Below, piece after piece: positions 57,050 to 64,000 of a DNA stretch of 64,000 bases. A program made the position numbers and the translations under genes. Origin of the DNA: Nigrospora sphaerica. Taxonomy: Eukaryota; Ascomycota; Sordariomycetes; Amphisphaeriales; Apiosporaceae. Every line of letters starts with the position of its first letter. The first letter of the stretch is position 1. The stretch covers positions 1,922,001 to 1,986,000 of the forward strand of contig JAGVVL010000017.1 in NCBI GenBank assembly GCA_018287875.1, read 5' to 3'. Below the pieces are notes generated by a model. The model was not told the origin of the DNA, searched no databases, and saw only the letters and a list, made by a program, of their open reading frames with translations.

Positions 57050-57784
57050 ATGCGCTTCTTCCTGCCTCTGCTCCCCTTCCTGGCCCTGGCCGCCGCGGCG
57101 CCCGCAGTCCTCGAGGAGCGCGCCGCGACGACCTGCGGCAGCACCTTTTACAGCGCCGATCAGGTTAATCAGGCTGCGCAGCGGGCTTGCACCAGTAAGT
57201 GACATCGGGTGTTCTTTGTTTGCCCTTCCCAATAAGTCCCTTCCGTTGGACTTCCATGGCTCTTTGCTTCCCGTGCTCCGAGCCCGAGTGTGCTCCGGGA
57301 TCTACACCGCGGCCCCCTGTTTTGGGACATTGCTGACTCGGGACGATGGTAGTGACCCGCAACAACCAGCAGGCCGGCGGCTACCCGCACACGTACAACA
57401 ACTACGAGGGCTTCAACTTCCGCGTCGCGGGGCCCTACATCGAGTTCCCCATCAAGAGCAGCGGCCTCTACACCGGCGGTAGGTTCCTGAGCAGTCCATT
57501 GGCGTGCCGTGGGCCCCCCCTATGTACAGTGATCCGACTTTCGCGTAGGGCTGCCGCGCTGTGCCGGTTCTGTATTCTCCCATCCATTCCAGTGAAACGA
57601 GCATCGCCAAGATTGTCGTCCAGAATGGGACGTCGGGACGAGCACGTAGCTGACGGAACTTTCGCGTACAGGCAGCCCGGGCGCGGACCGTGTCATCATC
57701 AACACTGCGTGCCAGCAGGCGGGTGCCATCACCCACACGGGCGCCAGCGGTAACAACTTCGTTGGGTGCTCGGGGACTAACTAG
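57050..57784 (+). CDS. secreted guanyl-specific ribonuclease, RNase T1/F1 family
   Basis: Cleaves single-stranded RNA 3' to guanosine; secreted. Three exons (57050-57194, 57353-57478, 57672-57784) give 127 residues. Signal peptide [20 protein letters not shown] is followed by a short propeptide (LEER) and the mature start [18 protein letters not shown]. Catalytic residues of the family are all present in context: Tyr and His in [11 protein letters not shown], Glu in [10 protein letters not shown], Arg in GADRVI and His in [15 protein letters not shown]. The Cys near the mature N-terminus, at RACT and in the last block match the disulfide pattern. Both introns interrupt conserved blocks and splice in phase ([10 protein letters not shown]). 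It closely resembles Fusarium RNase F1. The protein is complete, ending GCSGTN. Confidence 0.92.
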
Positions 57785-60557
57785 ACGTTCGGCTTCGGCA
57801 TCGTCTGTCACGGTCAAGGCATTACGGTGGCGCCCCCATGGCTGTCGGATGGGGTGAGGCGAGGGGGCAAGCGGAGCCATTGGCCTCTCAGGACCCATTG
57901 CTCAAATACGTAACTACATTAGCACTTGCCTCGGAAGTTCTGTTAAGGTCGAAGGGGTTTCCCGAGGCCGGTTTTCGTAGCAGGAAACCGGGATCCTTAC
58001 TCTCGGCTCGAGATTCCTACCAAGGACTTACATAGCTCTGAATGAGATGCAGGAATAAAGAAGTCGGCCTCTGTGTTGACATTCAACCTACGTTTTCTAG
58101 TTCCGGCCTGGAATGGCTTGGGAACTACCAGTACTTTGTATTTATTTAGCTAGTAAAGGGTGATAATCATCGGGCCCTCAATTGGAGGGCCTCGAAGGGT
58201 TCGATGAACCACTGCGGTCACAGGATCAGAGGCGAATCTCGAATCACTCATCCACCCAACATGAGTTAATGAAACGATATGGAGAGCAAGAGGTGTTCGT
58301 CGACGGGTCCGATTGAGATGACGCAAAAAGCCAACACTGCCCTGATGGCGTTGAAGCTTCTGACGGAACCGACAAACAGCTTCTTTCGCCAGCTGGCTGG
58401 ACACAACAGCTGTATTTCCTGATACAATACATTGATATTCATGTTAACTTTTCTCTCTCGTTGATTGACCAGGCAGCTGTTCCTCCAAATGGTTTGCAAT
58501 ACCGCGTCGATTGTATTCTTGGCTAGCACTGGATAGTGACATGGAGGGTGTCGCTTGGGTTTTAAGTAGTAAGCCGACCACTGGTGAACGAAGGCCCTGC
58601 AATACTCATAAAGCACCCGCATATTGTGACCCCCTTAGCCTGTCTGCCTTGCGCTGGGAGCCATGCCGAAGCGTTTGGTAACCGCCATAAGTCACCCGTC
58701 GCTCTGTCCTGGCAATGGAAGCTATGCATCCTCGATGCCCGGCTCTGAAGAGGGGATTCCAAAATGAGATGCGTGGATTCCGAAATGGTCAACAGACGGT
58801 TTCTACTTTCGATGCGAGCAACTGTACATAGATTTGCCACCAGACGAGGTGGTAGGGGAAAGGAACCTTGTTGGTTTGACATAGTTTGCCATTTGTCTGT
58901 CAGGGGTACCCTTTGGTTTGAGGTGTTTGTATGCATGCCAAAGCAACGTTGGTTTTCCGATACTCCCTACATGAAGCTGTATGGACACGAAACTGATGGC
59001 GAACGTCATTTGGCTGAAGCGAGACAACGAAAGGTGCGTGAATCACCACATGGGTAGGGAATCTCGTCGGATTCACCCTCACAGAGACGTCATGTTAGTC
59101 ACTACCCGTCATTGTTCACATTTGGCCTGCCTTGCAGCTCCGAATCATAGCTGTGGCGAGAAGTCGTTATTCATGTCCACAGTGTTCCCAGTGAAAAGTG
59201 GACTGGGAAGCGAGCGTGTGTGGACTTCTCTGGTCATCCAGTCACAGATATCGGCATTCAATTCGTTTAGCTCAAGGTATACCGCTTGATTTGACAACAA
59301 AATACGCAGGAAATAGAGAATGAACGTCTACTTGTCGGAAATTCCGGACGGAATGGCAGTTTCGCATCACCTTTCAGTTCCAGAATGTAAGTACTTAGAT
59401 GCCATAGTTTCTGTCTTATTCAACCATGAGACCAAAGTGCAGAGTTTCTTTCCGCCCCGTGAGGGTGGCACCTACTTTCCTGTTCGAGTCGAATAGTTCG
59501 CTTCTATTTGAAGCTTCTATTTTTCTTTCCCCAAATCTTGGTCATTGGTAAGTACATCTTCTTGGATAGCCTCGGCTCATCACCCGATATGCTAGCACGA
59601 ACCGCCTGTGACGCTGCCTTTTCTTTGGCCGGCGGTTAAGCTCAGCGAACACTCTCCCATCCTGATCGTAAAAGCGGTAATATTTTGAGCCACTTGGCCT
59701 CGCTTGATGCTGGCTTCAGGGCGTTTAGGCTTCAGTGAGAACAGCAGCGCCAAAGAGATCCTGGAAGATGCTTCATCACAAACCAGGACTATATCTACGG
59801 CTTTGATACTGGAGGATGTTGTGTGAAGAGCAGCAGCGCAAAAAAAGAAATACCGAGATGGCACCTGCAACTATCGCACGAGAGGACAGCAGCTTCTCAA
59901 GTTGACGTCCAGACTGAGTACCAAAGGGGTTTACCGAAACTATGAACCCCGTAAAGTAGCCCAGCAGCAGCCACCATGGGTTTTCCGGAGTCTGCTAGAG
60001 CAACATGATTGACACATGGGCCATCTGTGTTCATGTAGGTTGATTGCAGAAACGATGGGCAAGTAACAACGCCATGTGACGAATCTGTGGATTGGTGAAA
60101 GACGGTAGCGCGGGTTACCAGCTATACCAAGACACGAATCCAATTTATTTGAATCGAATCTGTTCGTATCCCTTCAGACATATGCCATTGTAGTAACGGG
60201 AGTGGATGGAAGTTGTGCCGATGTCCATCGTAAGGTGCTTGATCGATCGCTCTTTAGCAGATGCCACGCTAAACCAGCCCGCTTCGTCAGGCGCCAGGAC
60301 TGCCTTGGCTTTCCCTGGAAAGTGGACCCGATTTGAGCTGAAAATGGGTCTCGGCCAAAGCAAGTCGCTCCAGCCCAGATGAATACTTCGTCATCAGCTT
60401 CATCAACTCCCGTCTAACCTTTTTCCTTCTCTACCTTTATCATTCCATCATCTTGACGTTACCTTAGTACCAAAGGTGGTCACGCGAGATCACCCCATCG
60501 GAGTGCGCATCTCGACCGATCGCTCGCGCGCGTCTCGCGCGACGCCATAACGCCAAG
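57785..60557. other. 2.8-kb gene-poor, lower-GC region
   Basis: Only short overlapping ORFs, none with a recognised motif. Minus-strand frames between 58150 and 59080 are open for 60-125 codons each but in changing frames, which may be a decayed gene or element. The last 200 bp hold the promoter of the splicing factor. Confidence 0.45.
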
Positions 60558-61679
60558 ATGCAGGGCTTCAACATGGGCCGGTATGTCCCACCGGATCTCG
60601 AGGGCACGGTAGAGTCAGGCAATAAACTACACGGCAAACATGCACTGGGGCAGCGCGCCTCCAAGTTCCGATCCGAAGGGATCTTGGTAGTGCGCTTCGA
60701 GATGCCCTTCGCCGTCTGGTGCCACCACTGCCCGAAACCGACCATCATCGGCCAAGGTGTGCGCTTCAACGCCGAGAAGAAGAAGGTGGGAAACTACTAT
60801 AGTTCGCCCATCTTCAGTTTCCGTATGAAGCATGCAGTCTGTGGCGGCGTCATCGAGGTGCGAACCGACCCCCGGAATACCGCCTACGTCGTCACCGAAG
60901 GCGGACGCAAACGGGATACCGGCGAAGACAAGGTCGGCGAGGGCCAGATGGAGATCATGACCGATAAGGAGAGGCAAGCGCTCCGGGGAAACGCTTTCGC
61001 GAAACTCGAGAAGACCATTGAGGATCGCGAACAGTTGGCGCAGGCCAAGCAGAGGATCGAAGAAATCGAGGAGGCCAACAGTCGCGACTGGGAGGACCCC
61101 TACGAACAAAACCGCCGACTTCGAAAACAGTTCCGCATCGAGCGCCACGAGAGAGAAGCAGAGGGCAAAGTGACGGAAGATTTGAAGGAGCGTTTTGGGC
61201 TGGGCATCGACGTGTTGCCTGCGCAGGTTGAAGATGCAAGAAGGGCGGCTCTTGTCGATTTTGAACCGCGCGCATGGAGAGACGGACCCAACGACAAGGC
61301 CATCTTGAAACCCCTTTTTGGCCCAGCAGCCGCCAAGCCACTCCCGGATTCCAGGCCCGGAGAGAAAAAGCGATTGAAGTCCGAGATTGCTGCCTCGCAG
61401 ATGAGGGACAGCTTAGTCTTGGAAATTGTTGGGAACACAAGACTCACGCAAGATCCGTTTCTCAAGGATACTCCGTCAGCGGCAACGTTCAAGGCGCCTC
61501 TGAGAATGCCGGGAATAAAGAGGAAGCATACTGATGCGCAGGGAGTAGGAAATCAAGGCGCCAAACGCCCGCGTCCTGCTCCCCCAAGCGAAGCTGTCAT
61601 CAAGGAGCCATCTGCGGGGGTAAGTAAAGGCGTGGCTGCCTCGTTGGCGCTGGTTGACTATGATTCGGATTCCTCTTAG
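60558..61679 (+). CDS. CWC16/CCDC130-family splicing factor (Saf4/Yju2 relative)
   Basis: Single exon, 373 residues, ATG 60558 (MQGFNMGRYVPPDLEG). The conserved N-terminal domain includes RYVPPDLEG, LGQRASKFRSEGILVVRFEM and a Cys cluster WCHHC (about 55-59) that, with the Cys in KHAVCGGVIEV, is expected to bind a metal. FNAEKKKVGNYYSSPIFSF is a further hallmark, followed by RTDPRNTAYVVTEGG and a long charged coiled-coil (EDREQLAQAKQRIEEIEEAN). The tail is basic and ends with an acidic DYDSDSS. The features KFRSEG and the RTDP block fit the CCDC130/Saf4 branch rather than Yju2 itself. Members associate with the spliceosome in the nucleus. Confidence 0.9.
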   Translation: MQGFNMGRYVPPDLEGTVESGNKLHGKHALGQRASKFRSEGILVVRFEMPFAVWCHHCPKPTIIGQGVRFNAEKKKVGNYYSSPIFSFRMKHAVCGGVIEVRTDPRNTAYVVTEGGRKRDTGEDKVGEGQMEIMTDKERQALRGNAFAKLEKTIEDREQLAQAKQRIEEIEEANSRDWEDPYEQNRRLRKQFRIERHEREAEGKVTEDLKERFGLGIDVLPAQVEDARRAALVDFEPRAWRDGPNDKAILKPLFGPAAAKPLPDSRPGEKKRLKSEIAASQMRDSLVLEIVGNTRLTQDPFLKDTPSAATFKAPLRMPGIKRKHTDAQGVGNQGAKRPRPAPPSEAVIKEPSAGVSKGVAASLALVDYDSDSS

Positions 61680-62991
61680 ATGTAAGGATGGATCAGGGGT
61701 GGAATGACCTCCGGCAATGGGTGGTGAGACCCATGGTGCTGGAACTCACGTACCCCCCATGCCTCTGAGGACGCAACAAGGTGAGTATACACAGTGATGG
61801 GAGCCTTGACAAACCAATATGACAGTCCAAGGTTGCATGGAAATAAGCTGTGACTACCAAGTTGTTGCCCAAGCAAGCAACCAGCACGTCAGCACATGCC
61901 AGTTGGCCAGGCTGCGGACTGCATCGCAAACTCCTGCTGGAGAAGCAATCATCCACTGGTCGCGACTTCACGTGGCTGGGGCCGTGGAATGTAATAGGGT
62001 TGTTTATACCCTACTTCGGGTATATTCGTCTTACTGCACTAGCCGATGCGGATCGGCTCCATTTAGTGCCGGGGGGAATGCTTCTATTGCTGACTTCAGT
62101 TTACTCCATCTACGCCAAGGGTCGTCGTTTGAAAAGCCGGCTTACACTTGCAGGATATATGCCGGCCACACGCCCGTATATAATGAACTGAAATCCCGAA
62201 GAGAGCGGGATAGTATTGGTTCAGTGTACACTTGATAGAGGTTGGTAGGCAAATATGCCTGATCAGCTGCAGTCATCCATCGCCGGGCCACACCCAGTAG
62301 AGGGTCCATCACGAGTAGCGGGATTGCTTGTTGGCTCGCTTCCAAAGAAGTTGGTAGGTTGGATTGTAGGCGCACACCACAGGGTGTCATGTTTGCTCGG
62401 TATGGTTTGTAGGATAGAGTTTGGATCACGACTGAGCCTGGTTGTTCCAACAATCAACAAAATAGACAGATTTCCTTCCATTCACTTGGGTGTCGGGCTC
62501 AGAGTGAACAGACCGAAGCCAACAAGAGCAGGTGCGACACGCCCGTCTCTCTTCTTGCCTTCCACGGGTGTTCCTGTTGGATCTGCCGGCAACCAGCATC
62601 AAAGCCCACCTGATTACCAAATCCGTCGAATCAGCTGGGTACCCGGTGGACCACGGAACGGCCTAAGGCGAGGGGCTTATCGGATAAACCCGCGTCATCG
62701 CATTACACGGACGGGTGCTCTTGTGACCTCTAACCTCCCCTCTTCCTTCCGCCATCGTCAACTACTTGCCTCCCTTTCTCTTCCAACGCCCGTCTTGCCG
62801 CTGGTTGATTGGATCCCTGCTCCATCTACCGCAGCCCCCCTCTACGGGAGCACCCTAGCCGCCCTTCGCCGAAGCAACTCGCCTCCCCGCACATCGCACA
62901 ACGACACCCGACGAGGGCGTCTTCCATCGTCGCAGCCCCGACTTCGCCGACGTTCGCGAACGAGCCGACCGCACCCGCGGAAACCGCCAAT
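61680..62991. other. intergenic, UBC8 promoter
   Basis: 1.3 kb with no recognisable gene. The last 250 bp before ATG 62992 are C-rich and probably form the promoter and leader of the E2 gene. Confidence 0.5.
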
Positions 62992-64000
62992 ATGAGCAGT
63001 CCCAGAAGACGTATCGAGACGGATGTAAGTTGGGCGAACCCCAATACGTTCCGATGCCGCTGTTTGCTAATCGTAGGAACAGGTGATGAAGTACTTCCAG
63101 CCTCCGCCTTTACGATAACCCCCTCACAGGCCGTCCGCTAACCGTTGGGCAGGATGTAGGCTTGTCGCATACCCCCCCAGGCCCTGCCCCAGCGACTGAC
63201 AGCCCCCCTCAGGCTCATGAGCGACTATGAGGTCACTCTGGTCAACGACAACAGTGCGATCCATCCCCTTCTACTCCCACGGTGATTTCGTTCGCTGACT
63301 CGCGCATCGCAGTGTGAGCGATGCCCCACTCGAGGCGACCGAGGAACCGCTCGACGACCTAGCCGCGAATACTAACGGCAGGATAGGCAGGAGTTCTACG
63401 TCCGGTTCAAGGGGCCCACGGAGAGTCAGTGCAAACACCAATGTCGAGGCGCATGGATCAACAGCTAACCCGACATAGCCCCCTTTGAAAATGGGCTTTG
63501 GAAGGTGCATGTCGAGCTGCCCGACCAGTACCCGTACAAGTCCCCGAGCATCGGCTTCGTGAACCGGATATACCACCCCAATATCGATGAGCTGTAGGTG
63601 ACTGGGGGCTGCCTTATAACGCGCCGTTGACTGAACGTTGTTCCAGCTCCGGATCCGTCTGCTTGGACGTTATCAACCAGACTTGGTCGCCCATGTTCGA
63701 TATGATCAACATCTTCGAAGTCTTTCTTCCTCAACTTCTGCGATACCCGAACCCCGCCGACCCGCTCAACGGCGAGGCGGCCGCCCTGATGCTTAGGGAG
63801 CCCAAGGCATACGAGAGCAAGGTGAAGGGTAAGAAAAACGTTCATGGTGTCTAGCGCGAAACGGGACTAACGAAGCCTGGCCGCCTGCAGAATATGTACT
63901 GAAATACGCGAGCAAGGACGCCTCGGACGAGGCAGGTGCCGAGAGCGAAGATGATGACGACATGTCGTCGGTAGCCAGCTTTGGCGATGACGACGATGAG
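62992..64000 (+). CDS. UBC8: ubiquitin-conjugating enzyme E2, Ubc8/UBE2H type (3' end outside window)
   Basis: Carries ubiquitin as a thioester and passes it to substrates; in yeast Ubc8 serves the GID pathway degrading gluconeogenic enzymes. Exons seen: 62992-63024 ([11 protein letters not shown]), 63083-63090 (8 nt, VMK), about 63213-63253 ([13 protein letters not shown]), about 63387-63424 ([12 protein letters not shown]), 63479-63593 ([19 protein letters not shown] onward), 63647-63828 (catalytic Cys in [15 protein letters not shown]) and 63891 to the edge (EYVLKYASK and acidic tail). The HPN motif (YHPNIDEL) precedes the Cys as expected. The joint between exons 3 and 4 does not close in frame with a canonical donor: one base is missing compared with an AACAG|GTGCGA junction. 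Exon 2/3 also gives one residue fewer than relatives. The acidic C-terminus is truncated by the window. Confidence 0.88.

Noticed and set aside
1..64000. CRISPR arrays, bacterial operons, prophage or plasmid features
   Set aside because: Spliced genes and eukaryotic protein families show nuclear fungal DNA; the short tandem repeats found lack the spacer structure of CRISPR.

Overview
The window looks like nuclear DNA of a filamentous ascomycete, most likely a Sordariomycete. Reasons: GC-rich genes with short introns (43-95 nt in the well-supported genes, one of 158 nt and two poorly resolved ones of about 150-380 nt), fungal housekeeping orthologues, CT-rich leaders, and gene-poor stretches holding decayed sequence. 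Coding sequence was rebuilt by joining ORFs at GT-AG (once GC-AG) junctions that keep family motifs in frame. Exon boundaries are therefore sequence-based predictions with no transcript support.

Layout. 0-7.3 kb: a left-edge tail, an unrecognised 676-aa protein with a Pro/Ala-rich linker, then a gene-poor zone with a diverged 78-bp tandem duplication and a tRNA-Gly-like 5' half. 7.3-17.4 kb: a GMC oxidoreductase, a frame-broken acyltransferase relic, and a full-size ABC-A transporter. 17.6-22.8 kb: RAD4 (nucleotide excision repair) and URA4 (dihydroorotase), divergently transcribed from a shared 0.7-kb gap. 25.5-32.3 kb: HMG-CoA synthase, a Delta24-sterol-reductase-like flavoprotein convergent to it, and an HSL-type alpha/beta hydrolase. 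32.3-37.0 kb: a 4.7-kb gap with no recognisable gene. 37.0-43.3 kb: mRNA cap guanine-N7 methyltransferase, proteasome lid subunit Rpn7, and alanine aminotransferase. 43.3-48.7 kb: accessory, with a 68-aa predicted secreted Gly-rich protein, a 37-bp triple repeat and a GNAT-like relic. 48.7-64 kb: an eight-exon THEM2-like thioesterase, a charged nucleolar-type protein, a two-TM membrane protein, a secreted RNase T1/F1-type ribonuclease, a CWC16-family splicing factor, and a Ubc8-type ubiquitin-conjugating enzyme running off the right edge.

Most genes are unrelated housekeeping functions, as expected of a eukaryotic chromosome without operons. Two local associations deserve notice: the convergent HMG-CoA synthase / sterol-reductase-like pair, whose shared 3' region holds a 49-bp strictly alternating purine-pyrimidine tract, and the GMC oxidoreductase / acyltransferase relic / ABC transporter group, which could be the remnant of a small metabolite locus. 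I saw no CRISPR array, intact transposon, complete rRNA or complete tRNA. No clearly new biological system is evident. The most novel-looking items are the 68-aa secreted protein (45856-46156), the unrecognised 676-aa protein (1087-3497) and the decayed accessory islands.
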